64,000 nt of DNA from Hirsutella rhossiliensis. Its lineage: Eukaryota > Ascomycota > Sordariomycetes > Hypocreales > Ophiocordycipitaceae. The stretch spans positions 434,001 through 498,000 of the forward strand of contig NW_025408685.1 in the NCBI RefSeq assembly GCF_020360975.1, written 5' to 3'. Every line of letters starts with the position of its first letter. Position 1 is the first letter of the stretch. Of this stretch, positions 31,415-42,530 are shown piece after piece. The notes below the pieces were generated by a model. That model did not search any database, was not told the DNA's origin, and saw only the letters and a program-made list of their open reading frames with translations. The translations under genes and the position numbers were made by a program.

Positions 31415-32175
31415 ATAGCGTATGGGTCCAATTCCAATCCTCCTCCTGTTCCTCTCGAAAGCCTCCCTAGGCAGAGGCTTGGTCATCCCATCTGCTAGCA
31501 TATTCTCCCCTGGAACCCAGTAGACTTGGATTCTCCCTTCCTTGACCTCATCAACGACGTGATGAAATTCTTAATTCTATATCAACATGCTTGATTTTCG
31601 ACGTGTTCGATACTCCTCGGGTCAGCTGTACAGCTCCCTTATTATCTCCAAGCAGTAGTGGCACTGTTTGCTCCCCCTTTCCTTCCAGTTCTGCAAGTAG
31701 TCGACGTCCCCAGAGAGCAGCTTTGTGGCCTCCCCATCCCAACATACTCTGCTTCTGTCGTAGATCTTGCCACTGATTTCATCTTCTTGCTATACGTCAT
31801 GACGGCGCCTCCGTAGACCATAAAGACGAACCCCAGGATACTCTTCCGGTCCCTTGGATCAGTAGCGTAGTCGGTGTCAGAGAACGCTTCTCCATCTTGT
31901 AGGCCTGCAGAGCCGACGTGCCCTTCGATGTTGTGGTCAATGGAATAATAGTCGATATCGCTGCCTTCGACTCCTTGTGCGTGCTCATTATTTCCGCCAT
32001 ATATGATACCGTGGTGAATAGTCCTGCCGACATAACCCAATATTCGTAGCAAAGCCTTCCAGTGGTTCCAGCATGCCTCTACCGTGAAAGATGCCATTCT
32101 GTTAACTGCGAATATAATGTCGAACCTCGTATTGCATAGCCAAATCAGCTTTCCGAGCAATTCCACGTATTTCAA
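31415..32175 (-). pseudogene. Copia V RNase H
   Basis: The frame starts in the thumb/connection part (MKYVELLGKLIWLCNTRFD, FAVNRMASFTVEACWNHW). RNase H motifs are EAFSDTDYATDPRDRKSILG, VARSTTEAEYVGM (Glu) and, in another frame after a shift near 31650, LLLGDNKGAVQL (D-N-x-x motif), KIKHVDIELR and MLADGMTKPLPREAF. It removes RNA from the RNA-DNA hybrid during cDNA synthesis. Two frame changes occur. Confidence 0.82.
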
Positions 32176-32189
32176 CCATTCGTCATGGT

Positions 32190-33219
32190 TCAGAGGCCGT
32201 CCGGTTCCTCAACGAACTTCCGTATAGCTCCAGGTTCCATGGGGGTTGCGTGCTTCATTGAGTCGTCGTAGAGAAATTCTGCCACGATTTCCTTCGCAAA
32301 TTGTGATTGATCAATCATCAGCTTTCCTTTGTGCCTTTGAATCCGAATTCCGAGAATGTTCTCTGCTTCTCCGAGGTCTTTCATCTCAAATCTTCCTTCA
32401 GCTTTTCCTTGACCCGTTCAATGGCATCCTCGTCCCCCTGTAATCATAAAGTCATCCACGTGCACGCCGATGATTACCCCGACTCTGTATGTCTGAATAT
32501 TGTCGGGTCCACTGTCATCGGTGAGAAACCAATCTCCTTGAGATATTCTGATATTAGCAAATACCACATCCTTGCAGCTTGCTTCAATCCGTACAAACTC
32601 TTCAGGATCTGAACGTATTTCCCGAAATATTGCTGGAGCTCAGTTGGCACTTTCATGAAGATCCTTTCCTTTAGGTCTGCTGCAAGGAACGCAGCCACAG
32701 CATCCATCTGGTATACCTTCCAGCCTTTCTTCGCCGCTAAAGCTAGAATGATCCTCATCGCATCGAGCCGGATCGTGGGTGCGAAGGTTTCCTCGTAATT
32801 GATCCCGTGTTTCTGTGTGAACCTCTCGCGACTAGACGTGCTTTATACCGTAGTATCTTCCCTTCTTTGTCTTTCTTGTGATCAAACACAAGCTTGGCAT
32901 CAACTACTTCTTCTCCGTGCACGTCAACTTCGTTGATTTCCTCCGAGAATGTCTGTCGTCGAATGAGATTCTGAACTTCCTCATCTATAGCTCCTACCCA
33001 TTGATCCTTCTCACTGCCTTCCATCGCCTGTCGGAAGGTAAGCTTTTTCGGGTCGAAGTCGTACAGGTCTGTATTAGGCTGGAGAAGCGTCCTTGCTACC
33101 ATGGCTCTTTCCTTCCTGCCACTCTCCCCTCGCTTCTTCAGACGTTCTGCCTTGCGCTGTTCTTCTCTTTGCCGCCATTCCAGCTCTGCTCGCTGCTTCT
33201 CTGCTCTTTTGAGTGCCAC
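32190..33219 (-). pseudogene. Copia V reverse transcriptase
   Basis: In order on the minus strand: a Lys/Glu-rich lead (RAEKQRAELEWRQREEQRK), FRQAMEGSEKDQWVGAIDEE, VVDAKLVFDHKKDKEG, then after a shift GWKVYQMDAVAAFLAADLKE (first Asp) and ILKSLYGLKQAARMWY. The catalytic VHVDDFMITGG lies at about 32445-32480, and MKDLGEAENILGIRIQRHKG follows. This is the standard copia RVT_2 order. At least two frameshifts break it. Confidence 0.85.
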
Positions 33220-33414
33220 GGCCTCTCGTCGAATCTGGGATCTTGTTTTCGGCAGACTCCTTTCAGCAGAGGTTATATCCGCCTCCCTGTATTGACAATG
33301 ATTGTGTCTCCTTGGAGCTCTTCCTCCGAATCTGCAGTGTCTTGGTCGGTCGGGTTCCCATCCGCTGCTTCTCCGGCATCCTCCCCAGCTTCTGTAGCTT
33401 CCTGGTCCATGGTC

Positions 33415-34073
33415 CTATCCTGACCGAATCTTCGGCATCAGAGTCATCATCAGTGAGCTCCCTTGCTCCTTTTTCTCTTCCTTCTCATCGTCATACTGCG
33501 ATTGTGATTCTTGGCTGATTTCATTGTCCATATACTTGCTCTCATCGAATTCCACGAATCGAACCTCGTGGACCTTCTTATCAGCTGGGTTCCAGACTAG
33601 ATAGATTTTATCTGTCTCCTCTTTGTATCCAACAAAAACTCCTTGCCATGCTCTTTTCAGAAGCTTTGTTCTCTTTTCTTTGGGAATAAATACCCAGGCA
33701 GGACATCCGAACACTCTCAAGTGCCCTGATCTTGGCTTCTCTCCACGCCATAACTCCCATGGGCTTTTAGCCATTCCCTTGACAACTCCCCTATTTCTCA
33801 GATGCCGCTGTTGCGTTCGAAAACTCCCAGTATGCTGCCGGGAGGTCCATTTCGTGACGCATAGCAGACCCCCTCTCTGATATGGTTCTCATGCTCCTCT
33901 CAGAGATACTATTCCCCTCCGGGTGGTAGCCCACTGTTGGTTCGGTCCGAATAGCTCTCCCCGTGCAAAATACCTTCATTGCCTCGTTTAGAAACTCCTT
34001 TCCGCGATCAAAGCGCATCGCCTTGACCTTTTCGCTTTTTCCGTACTCGCGACACTCTGCCTCTGAAACAACT
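33415..34073 (-). pseudogene. Copia V integrase, C-terminal half
   Basis: Starts at the insertion point of copia Y with SEAECREYGKSEKVKAMRFD. MRFDRGKEFLNEAMKVF carries the second catalytic Asp, and GYHPEGNSISERSMRTI has Glu/Ser variation at the third position (the family has an N-G-x-x-E pattern). After a shift, MAKSPWELWRGEKPRSGHL, FGCPAWVFIPKEKRTKL and GVFVGYKEETDKIYLVW follow, then an acidic linker to RT. The catalytic half is completed at 61095-63670. Confidence 0.82.
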
Positions 34074-34358
34074 TCTCACGAAGAAAGTCAGCAGAAAGGT
34101 CATATTGTATTCCGTGTCTCTGTCCTCCTCCCTTTCTGCCCTAAACCCAAGCCCCTATTTATATCCCTCTTTCGTAGTAAAGGTAATGTGTTCAGGGAGG
34201 CTGGGGACCTGGGGGTTCCCAGCCTCTCGACTGAGATGTTCCAGTCTTTTAAGAGGAGCTTTCCAGCCTCCTCGTTCAGACCTGGTTATCAGCTCCTTGC
34301 TGCCCTAGCTACCCATGGGTGACCTGGTTGACTCGACCATGGGCCGTTCTTCATGACA
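34074..34358 (-). repeat. 3' LTR of copia Y
   Basis: 285 bp, minus-strand ends TGTC...GAGA. It contains the TATA-like GATATAAATAGGGG (about 34148-34162). It differs from the 5' LTR by several homopolymer-length changes and a two-base change next to the start (TGTCATG against TGTCGCG). Confidence 0.92.
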
Positions 34359-34545
34359 CACCCCTTAGCTGTAGCCTACCCCATAGGAACAGCTAGATCA
34401 GCCTTATAGGGCCTCCTAGACGGAGGACATCATTTCGGAATTAAGAAGGGAGAACCGTAGGACTCCTTCGCGAAAAGGGCCATGTATACGCGGCAGGGAA
34501 GTGACCTCCCAAATATTACTGAGCTAAGCCAGAGGAAATCCTCCT

Positions 34546-34849
34546 TTATTGCAAAGCTAGTTGGGGTTTTGCTTTCCTGCTGGCTCTGATCTTGTCAGCT
34601 AGGAGTTCCAATCGGGCTTCTCGCTGTAATCGGCTCCGTAAGTCAGCTACCCTATCATTCGGAGGAAATTTTGTAGCTTTTGAAAGGAGGGCCTTCGTAA
34701 GGCCGTCCGCTCGCATTCGGGCCGTTGGAACCCATTGGATTTTGATCCTTCCTTGTTGAGTCTCTTGACGAAGCCAATGCTGATGGATATCAACGTGTCG
34801 AAGTCTCGTAGAGAGCTTTGCACTAGCTTCTTCAAGCAGTCTGATGGTT
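34546..34849 (-). pseudogene. Copia Y RNase H, C-terminal part
   Basis: Continues the RNase H domain from 40025-40355 across X1. Reading QTIRLLEEASAKLSTRLRHV, HQHWLRQETQQGRIKIQWVP and RMRADGLTKALLSK, it has the HVDIH and ADGLTKAL motifs of copia RNase H, then a short Arg/Lys-rich tail and stop at 34546. About 190 bases of untranslated sequence separate it from the LTR. Confidence 0.88.
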
Positions 34850-34854
34850 TGTGT

Positions 34855-35125
34855 TGTCACACATAGGATATCAGCCTCCAACAGTCTGACCCCCTATTCG
34901 CACAGTCCGTTTCCACATTTCCCCACAGAAACTTCTAGGAGGCATCATCAACGCATCAGTGGCTTCCAGATGATCCGATCAGATGCTTCCATTCACTACC
35001 ATTCCCTTCCATTCTCATATTCAGGCAGTCTATAAAGATCTCGCCTCTTTCCCACCTTATATAGCAGAATCAAGAGTCTTCCAGTCCCTGATCTTTATGC
35101 CCACTTGCTCATCCTCCGTGCGATA
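34855..35125 (+). repeat. 5' LTR of copia X1
   Basis: 271 bp, TGTCACAC...GTGCGATA. The 3' end is TA, not CA; the boundary is fixed by the TSD and by the adjacent primer site. It contains TATAAAGATCTCG (about 35029-35041), a likely TATA box. Confidence 0.93.
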
Positions 35126-35140
35126 GTTATGAGCCCGGTC
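35126..35140 (+). promoter_or_regulatory. Half initiator-tRNA primer-binding site of X1
   Basis: GTTATGAGCCCGG starts directly after the LTR and complements the anticodon region of initiator methionine tRNA (GGGCUCAUAAC, CAU anticodon). Copia-type elements can prime from such a cleaved tRNA half. The same sequence follows the LTRs of X2 (54856) and Y (60801-60811, minus). Confidence 0.8.
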
Positions 35141-35197
35141 TGCCATTGACTGGGTATCTTATTCTCGTTCATTCCGCTGCGCAGAATAGCTTCCACA

Positions 35198-36230
35198 ATG
35201 AGCTCAGCTCTAGATCTTGATGGCTCTTCCAAGGGCACCGTGCTCAACGGCCCTTGCGACTGGAAACAATGGATTTCTATCATCAAGAAATTCGCCACGT
35301 CCCACAGTCTTTGGGACTTTCTGGACCCTGCCGTCAAGGAGGGTAAGCCGGTTCTTCAGCAGCCAGTTGAACCAACATTCCGACAAATCAACCACGAAGC
35401 ATCTGATCTCGTGGATCTGACCTCGGAGGAATTTCGCCGTCTCGAATTCCTCCACACCCAATACCGCTCGAAGCTTCAAGGGTATAGGGATCAAGTGAAG
35501 GCACTCGCCAGCCTTCAACAACACATCGTCAAGACCATCGGCAACTACTACAGCACCATTGCCGAGGAACACGACGTTGCAAAGCAACTTGCCTTGCTTC
35601 AGGCTCGTGTGGCCCCAACCGACTGGGCACTCGAGAGGAAGTTGTTCAGCGTTATCGTTCCACCCTTCAGTCGCCAAACAGGACCAAGATCGAAGCTTGG
35701 GTCACCCAATGGCAGAAAGTCCTCACTGAGGCAAAGCAATTAGGGCTTCCTGATGTCCAGGACCTTCGCCCTACCCAAGATTTCCTACAGGCTGTTTCGT
35801 CCATCAACGCCCCATTCACAGACTATTGGGTCAACAAAATGGAAGACGAGGCCGTATTCGGCAAGCCTGATTGGAAGACCGACTTCCCGGACGGCATTAA
35901 GATCAGTGAGATCTTTGAACGAGCTCACCGAATCAAGGCCGCCAACAACAGCAAAGGATCATTCGGAGCTGCCTTCCAAGGCAAGGAGAGAAATCGGAGA
36001 GGAAAGAGGACAAGCCTAAGTGGTCTTCAAGCAAGAACGCTGATGGTGTTCCTATGTGTGTCTGCGGAGAATATCACCGCTTCGTAGATTGCTTCTATCT
36101 CATCAAATCAGCTCGGCCTGATGGCTGGACTCCTGATCAGAAGGTTGAGAAGAAGATCAAGGAAATCCTCGACTCCAATCCATGGGCAAAGAAGATGACG
36201 GAGAAAGCACAAGACTTCAAGAAGAAGGAA
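35198..36230 (+). pseudogene. Copia X1 gag
   Basis: Starts MSSALDLDGSSKGTVLNG. The gag core follows (DWKQWISIIKKFATSH, WDFLDPAVKEGKP, TSEEFRRLEFLHTQYRSKL). At about 35645 a frameshift shared with X2 moves the frame to RTKIEAWVTQWQKVLTEAK and FTDYWVNKMEDEAVFGKPDW. A zinc-knuckle-like CVCGEYHRFVDC lies at about 36054-36090. Gag builds the particle and binds element RNA. A private indel near 35990 again changes frame. Confidence 0.82.
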
Positions 36231-36760
36231 ATGGAGAAATCGTCCGACTCCTCCGTTAAAGGTACAGCGTTTGCCGGTCTTCTACCAGCTCCTGACAACA
36301 CACCGCCTCCCTCAACACCTCCATCAACCAGTTTCTCGACGGGAAAGGCAGTCTACCCGCTGTATGACTCCTTTATCCTTGATTCCGGATCAGACACACA
36401 CATTTGCAACAACCGATCCCGTTTTCTTGACTACACCGCCCTTGCAGAGCCAGAAGAGCTCTTTGCAGGCGATAGTCAACTTCAGATCCTTGGCTACGGC
36501 ACAGTCCGTATGAAGCTTGAAGAAGGAGGACTTTTTCAGCTCAACGAAGTTGCCTTCGTGCCAAAATTCCACACCAACATCGCATCCTCGACCGCTTTCT
36601 TGCGAAGGGATACAACTGGAATCCACTATCTGGACGCGTCTCTAAAGACGATCAGATTATATTTCATACGAAACGCCGCTTTCGTCAACCGGTCATCGAG
36701 TTCAACCCGATTAAGGAGGACTCTCACGCCTCCAACTTCACATCTTCATCTGCACCTCGC
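36231..36760 (+). pseudogene. Copia X1 protease region
   Basis: A Pro/Ser-rich linker (TPPPSTPPSTSFSTG) leads to the aspartic protease: DSFILDSGSDTHICNNRSRF (D-S-G active site) and LQILGYGTVRMKLEEGGLF (flap-like). A private frameshift near 36590 differs from X2. It would cleave the polyprotein. Confidence 0.82.
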
Positions 36761-37520
36761 ACAGTGAAAACAGCAGATGCTACGCTTTGGCATAAGCGCC
36801 TAGGTCACTTGAACGCTCAAGCCCTAGAGCATCTTGTTGAGAACACGACGGGTTCGAAGATCAAAGGCCCAGTTACCATCGATTGCACCGCGTGTTCCCT
36901 TGGGAAGGGAAAGAAGGTCGTCTCTCGCCGAACCCCTCAAAACCGAGCCCCAGACCATTCTGGAGAATCTACGTTGATATCTTCAGTATGAACACCTCAT
37001 TCAACGGCAAGGAAGCTGTTCTTCTTATCAAAGATGAATTTACAAGCATGATCTTCATCTACCTTCTGAATGACGCGACACAAGGGTCCGTTATGACTGC
37101 TTTGAGAAACCACGAGGCAATGGTTCAACGCCAATGGAATCTCAACATTTGCATTATCCACCGTGATAACGATCGTTCTCTTCAGAGTGCGTATGAGAGC
37201 TGGATCGAGGAAAGGGATTCAAGATGAACCTTCTGCCCTTACACTCCCGCTCAAAACGGTTCTGCAGAGCGATCTGGGGGTAATATCTGCCCAGGCCAGA
37301 ACAATGGGAATTGATGCCAATTTACCATCTGATCTTTGGCCAGAGACTTGGAAAGCAGCAGTGTTTTTGCACAACAGATCGCCCATGCAGAACCACAGCT
37401 TCCGAACGCCTTTCCAGCTGCTTCATCAGTGGCTGCGAGACAACAACAGAGACATAGGCTACCAGCAAGACCAGCCTGACATCACGTTTCTCAAGGCATA
37501 CGGCTGCAGAGCCTATCCTT
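36761..37520 (+). pseudogene. Copia X1 integrase
   Basis: The GAG-pre-integrase zinc motif has TLWHKRLGHLNAQALEHL and DCTACSLGKGKK (H-x4-H and CxxC). A frameshift shared with X2 at about 36955 precedes the core: RIYVDIFSMNTSFNGKEAVL (first Asp) and ICIIHRDNDRSLQSAYESWI (second Asp position). The region with the expected Glu (near 37225) is broken by a private indel. KTHLPSDLWPETWKAAVFLHN-like sequence follows. Inserts cDNA when intact. Confidence 0.8.
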
Positions 37521-38815
37521 GACACCCCAGGCCCTTCAGAACAGACAGAAGAAGGACCTAAAGACCGACCCTCACACAGAAATCGGTTATCTCGTTGGAT
37601 ATGATTCCACGAACATTTTCAGGATCTGGATTCCGTCCACATCAGAAGTCCGAAGGGTCCGAGATGTGACCTTCAATGAAAGCATCTTCTATGACGGAAA
37701 TGATCAGCCACCAGAACCTATCCTGCCGCGCGTGGAAGTACAGCTTCCAGCCCACATCGAGGACGAGTCGGATTACGAGGAAATCCCCACTCAAATCGAT
37801 GAACCTGAACCTGACCCCGTTGAGCAATCTCCTCAACCTCAGACCAAGGAGACGCCACCACGATTGTGGTACAACCCGAACCATCTGATCATGAGGACTC
37901 GGATGATCAGGATGAGTTTCATGACATTCAGCGCCCATATCCGACACCGGACCCCGGTCCGAGTGACTCTCAGCCACGGCGCTCAGCCCGCACTCCAAAG
38001 CCTCGCAAGCTCAGTGCTTTTTCGACCAACACTAAGGGTCAATTCCACAGCTCTTTCTTTCTCGGCAGAGAAGAAAAACTTCACAGACGACACCTTCCTC
38101 CCGAACCTACGACGTATAAGGAACTTCGCAAACACAGATTTGGTCCTCAGTTCAGAGAAGGAGCCCACGCCGAGTGGAAAGCACTCCAACAGAGAGGAAC
38201 CTTCAGAGCGGTCCCCAGAGACCAGGTCACGGGCAAGCTTTTGCCACTTACCTGGGTCTTTAAGTATAAGTTCGACAAGCATGGCTTTCTTACAAAGTTC
38301 AAAGCCCGTCTTTGTGTTCGAGGAGATCTTCAACAGCTGGGTGACAAGGACACCTATGCAGCAACCCTTGCAGGACGTTCTTTCCGGATTCTCATGGCCA
38401 TCACCGCCAAATTCGACCTTGAGACCCGACAGCTCGACGCAGTTAATGCCTTCACAAACGCCCTCTTAGAAGACGACGAGGAGGTCTATGTAGCCTTCCC
38501 AGACGGATACTACAGACAGGGATGGGCTCTTCGCCTCATGCGAGCCCTCTATGGCCTCCGACGGTCCCCTCTTCTTTGGCAGAAGGAACTCACTGCTGCA
38601 TTCAGAGAGCTTGGTCTTACACAGTGTCCCGACGAACCCTGCATCTTCCAGAACGACTGGCTCACTGTTTTCTTCTTCGTTGACGATATTGTTTTCCTCT
38701 ATCGCAAGGAAAACGAGGACGCAGCTGATGAGATGGTTGCAGCCCTCAAGAGGAAGTACGCGATGACAGACCAAGGGAATTACAATGGTTCCTTGGTATC
38801 AGAGTCCTGCGTGAC
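37519..38815 (+). pseudogene. Copia X1 integrase tail and reverse transcriptase
   Basis: GYLVGYDSTNIFRIWIPST and RRVRDVTFNESIFYDGN are the integrase C-terminal segment. RT starts near 38090 with PEPTTYKELRKHRFGPQF and has LPLTWVFKYKFDKHGF, KFKARLCVRGDLQQLG, LETRQLDAVNAFTNALLED (first Asp), RALYGLRRSPLLWQKEL and TVFFFVDDIVFLYRKEN (VDD motif). A frame change lies between 38000 and 38090. The RT domain itself (to about 38800) reads without interruption. Confidence 0.87.
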
Positions 38816-39059
38816 AGACCCAACAGGAAGCTTTGGCTATGCCAAGACTCCTACATTGAAAGGATGGTTCAACGGTTCGACCTTGAACGGCGTGACCACT
38901 TCAGAGGAGCCCCTTCCCGTGCAACGAAGTCCAGCCGCACACAGGGCAGGCTTCTCCAGACCAAATTCAGCTATACCAGAGCAAAGTTGGATCACTGACC
39001 TACGCCGCAGCTATCACCCGCTCGGACATAGCCAAGCCAGCGTCTAAACTAGCTGAATT

Positions 39060-39702
39060 CCTCAACAACCCTTCCGAGCATCACTCCAAGCTCGCAGACC
39101 ATCTGATCGATTACCTTTACGCCACTAGGTATCTCGCCATCCAGTTTTCAGGAAAACCCTGCCTCGACGAGGATGTTGTTCCTCAGCTCCACGCTCAACA
39201 TCATAGCGATTTCCAAAGCGCATCCGACGCTGCTTTCGCTGATAATAAAGAGACTCGCAAGTCATCCCAGGGTTCAATCCTTACCCTCTTCGGTGGCCCT
39301 ATTGCTTGGAAAGCCGGTAAACAGGATACAGTCACCACTTCTTCCACAGAAGCTGAATTGCTTGCTCTCACGCACACGGCAAAGGAGACTATTGCAACCT
39401 TCCGTCTCTTTGAGCAGCTCTCTCTTAAGCTTGATGGAATTCCGACGATCCAATGTGACAACCTTCAAACCATTCGTCTTGTTACACAGGATATTCCACG
39501 CCTCCGCACAGCCCTTCGTCACGTTGACATCCACACCTGTTGGGCTAGGCAGGCATTTGAGAAAGGCCTCTATAAGCTCACTTATACGCCTACTTCCCAG
39601 ATGATTGCAGACGGCCTCACCAAAGCTCTGCCAGGCCAGAAATTTGCTACTTTCGTCAAACAACTCGGTCTCATCGATATCTCTACGTTGCTAGGGATCT
39701 AG
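39060..39702 (+). pseudogene. Copia X1 RNase H
   Basis: Motifs in two frames: SDAAFADNKETRKSSQGSIL, GPIAWKAGKQDTVTTSSTEA, ELLALTHTAKETIATFRLFE, TIQCDNLQTIRLV, LRTALRHVDIHTCWARQAFE and QMIADGLTKALPGQK, ending LIDISTLLGI before the 3' LTR. X2 lacks this domain entirely. Degrades the RNA template during cDNA synthesis. Confidence 0.87.
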
Positions 39703-39750
39703 TTTCTTTCTTCAGTTTGCACTGCCCACTAGCCAGCACAACCTGGGGTA

Positions 39751-40019
39751 TGTCACACATAGGATATCAGCCTCCAACAGTCTGACCCCTATTCGCACAG
39801 TCCGTTTCCACATTTCCCACAGAAACTTCTAGGAGGCATCATCAACGCATCAGTGGCTTCCAGATGATCCGATCAGATGCTTCCATTCACTACCATTCCC
39901 TTCCATTCTCATATTCAGGCAGTCTATAAAGATCTCGCCTCTTTCCCACCTTATATAGCAGAATCAAGAGTCTTCCAGTCCCTGATCTTTATGCCCACTT
40001 GCTCATCCTCCGTGCGATA
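39751..40019 (+). repeat. 3' LTR of copia X1
   Basis: 269 bp. It differs from the 5' LTR of the same element only by one C fewer in two homopolymers (near 39787 and 39817). CCTGGGG precedes it as polypurine tract. Ends GATA, then TGTGT duplication. Confidence 0.93.
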
Positions 40020-40355
40020 TGTGTGTTATCAGATTCAAGCAACAACGGCTCTGGGATTTGAACTTGCAGAGATCGCAGCAACCGACTAATAAATATAGCT
40101 TCTTTTGCAGCTTCTGATATAGCTAGCAATTCGGCTTCGGTGCTTGACGTAGTGACTGTGGCCTGCTTCGAAGCTCTCCAAGCAATTGGTCCGCCAAATA
40201 GTGTCATGACGTAACCTTGGGAACTTTTCCTATCGATTGAGTTGTCCGCAAAGCTTGCATCGCTCGAACAGAGGAAGATCTCAGCAGCAGCCTTTCGACC
40301 CATGTTACCCCCTAGCCTAATACCATATGATCGTGTGGCGTAGAGGTAAAGGATC
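40020..40355 (-). pseudogene. Copia Y RNase H, N-terminal part
   Basis: Between X1 and Z. Reads ILYLYATRSYGIRLGGN, CSSDASFADNSIDRKSSQG (Asp), GPIAWRASKQATVTTSSTEA (Glu), EAIFISRLLRSLQVQIPEPL and LLLESDNT (Asp), then continues at 34849 across X1. It is closely related to the X1 RNase H (TLFGGPIAW in both), so X and Y are sister families. Confidence 0.87.
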
Positions 40356-40518
40356 TGTGAGGGAACGATCATGTGACTTTCATACTTTATGAAAGGTCCC
40401 GCTTTTATTCATGTAAATAGCGAAAGTCAGAGTCTTCCTTAGGAACCTCTTTCTCTCTTGTAGACAATCACTTTACCCAAGTCGCACTCGACCTTGTTCG
40501 TGCACTTGTACCGTCACA
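40356..40518 (+). repeat. 5' LTR of gypsy Z
   Basis: 163 bp, TGTGAG...GTCACA. GTAGACAAT at 40460-40468 is complementary to the primer-site sequence just after the LTR. An upstream TTTATTCATGTAAATAG may hold the promoter, so the transcript could begin near 40460. Confidence 0.93.
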
Positions 40519-40519
40519 T

Positions 40520-40528
40520 ATTGTCTAC
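40520..40528 (+). promoter_or_regulatory. Self-complementary primer-binding site of Z
   Basis: ATTGTCTAC starts two bases after the LTR and is the exact complement of GTAGACAAT inside the LTR. In the Tf1/sushi group the 5' end of the RNA folds back on such a site and primes minus-strand synthesis without tRNA. Nine bases match here. No tRNA-like TGG start is present. Confidence 0.6.
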
Positions 40529-40765
40529 CGACTACCCTTCCTCAATAGACCACTGTCCGCGACGTGACTATTGATTTCGATACCTCTAACCTCACCAAAA
40601 CACCCTGCAACCAAATTTCCACCTAAACCACCACCACCGCACCAAATTCACCAATCAACGAATCAGCAAACCAACAAACCAACAAATCACAATCGCAAAG
40701 TCAACTAAAACGTAACGAAACTGTCGAACGCCACCTGCACTATAGCCATCACCGTCAACAACCCA

Positions 40766-41770
40766 ATGGCTACCGCTACCCCACACCCGTCGATCGAGTG
40801 CCCCCTGCCCCTCCTCAACGCCAGCAATACCGATGAAACGTTCCGAAATGCCTTTGTTGCTAACCCAGCCGGTCTCATGAAAGAAGTCTTCCTCGTATGC
40901 AATGCCGCATACAGTATGCAAGCGGTAATCGATTCACTACGTGCCTCGACCACGACGACAAATAGGGCAATGGAGGACCTCCAAACCCGCCTAGAAAACA
41001 CGCTCATTTCTAAAAGTGATGGAGACGCAATGATCGCCCGTCTTATGGCAGAAAATGAAGCGTACATAAAGATCATTCAGTCAAAGGAGCTTCACACCGC
41101 ACACCAGAACACCCTGATCCTGAGGCCTTCACCGGAGAGGACCCCACGCTTCTGCCGAATTTCCTCCAGCACCTCGAGTTGAAGCTCGAAATGAATAAAG
41201 ATTGGTGGAACTCGGAACCTCAACGTATGGGATATGTCGTCTCATGCCTTAAAGGCAAAGCACATGACCAAGTCCGCTACAACATTAAAGATGGGGTGGT
41301 TCTCTTCGACGATGTCAATGCCATAAAAACACCCTTCAGTCAGCCTTCGGGGATATTGACGCTAAAGCTACCGCCCAACTCAAAATCTTTGACATGAAAC
41401 AAGGCCATAGATCCCTTACGACATTCCTCCCCGAATGGTATGCCGTCGCCAAGCTCACCGACTGGGATAGTGGGGCGCTCATTGCTCACCTCCGACGTGC
41501 CCTCCACGACAACGTTATCTGGAGACTTTCTCTCACTAAGGGCAAAGATACTCCTACCGAAATTAGTCAATTTATGGACCTTGTCCGTATCTGCGATAAC
41601 GAATGCCGTCAAGTCAATGCCAATTACTTCAAGAAAAACACCGACAACTCAGCAAGTCACAATGCAACCTTACAACCCTCCACTACGCCACAATCGACGA
41701 CCTCTAACGGCGGGGATTCAATGGATTTGAGCGTCATCACCTGGGGCCAAAGATGTCGCCTCTGGTCGTA
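40766..41770 (+). pseudogene. Gypsy Z gag
   Basis: Starts MATATPHPSIECPLPLLN (40766). A coiled-coil-like ETFRNAFVANPAGLMKEVF and EDLQTRLENTLISKSDGD precede a frameshift near 41100. The capsid core follows in other frames: FLQHLELKLEMNKDWW, RMGYVVSCLKGKAHDQVRY, DMKQGHRSLTTFLPEWYAVA and LIAHLRRALHDNVIWRLSL. It forms particles. At least two frameshifts. Confidence 0.78.
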
Positions 41771-42530
41771 GACCCCAAACGGAAGCAGAGAGCGGCACGC
41801 AGAGCCTATTGCACAGCGCATGGACTCTGCCATTGGTGCAGCTCAGGCAAACATCGTTCCCTCAATTGCGACACCGCACCATGGAGGACGGAAAGTGTAG
41901 TCTCCGACGGAAGTCGCCGCAGGAGACGCAAGAAAAGGGCGATCTACTGCTCTCTTCTCTGGACACTAACCAAGCTCATTTGCTACTGCCTTGTAACCTA
42001 ATCGAAGACAATTCCACTCTGATTAAAACCGAAGCAATGCTTGACTCAGGTGCCACTGGAAGGGGTTTGTAGACGAATCCTTCGCGCACGCCAACAAACT
42101 CACGCTTTATGAACTACGAAACCGTCGCCGGCTGAACGTAGTCGATGGAAGACCCTCCTCGGCTGGCGATATCACTCATGTGGTGAAACTCAACATGGAA
42201 ATCAAGGGACACAGGAGAAGATGCTATTTTACGTAACGAAGCTTGGGAAGTACAATGTCATACTCGGAAAACCCTGGCTGACAGATCACAACCCAATCGT
42301 CAATTGGAGCACGAATGTGGTCACTTTCAACTCTGATCACTGCCGCAAATACTGCATGGAGAAAGGACAATACCAACTGCCTGTTTCTGGAGCTCCCTCT
42401 TTGTCAATTTCTGCAACCACGACTATACTGGCACGCCCATCAATCCCCGAAGAGTCGGCGCAGCCTGTTCCATATGCTGACCAAAAACCGCGACGTCGAC
42501 GTATTCTCACTATCACTGTATGAGATCGAC
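41771..42530 (+). pseudogene. Gypsy Z zinc knuckle and protease
   Basis: ARRAYCTAHGLCHWCSSGKH is a Cys/His knuckle (C-x5-C-x2-C-x4-H pattern, then NC). The protease motif TEAMLDSGATG (about 42030-42062) is followed directly by a frameshift (GLU-less GRGL then stop). VTKLGKYNVILGKPWLTDHN and PIVNWSTNVVTF (about 42225-42330) are the protease-RT linker segment typical of fungal gypsy elements. Confidence 0.78.

Larger units (their letters stand above)
34855..40019 (+). mobile_element. Ty1/copia element X1
   Basis: A 5165-bp plus-strand element with LTRs 34855-35125 and 39751-40019, flanked by TGTGT (34850-34854 and 40020-40024). It is inserted in the RNase H gene of copia Y. All copia domains are present but frameshifted. 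It shares several frameshifts with X2 (54585-58875) and has private ones, mostly in homopolymers. Confidence 0.96.
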
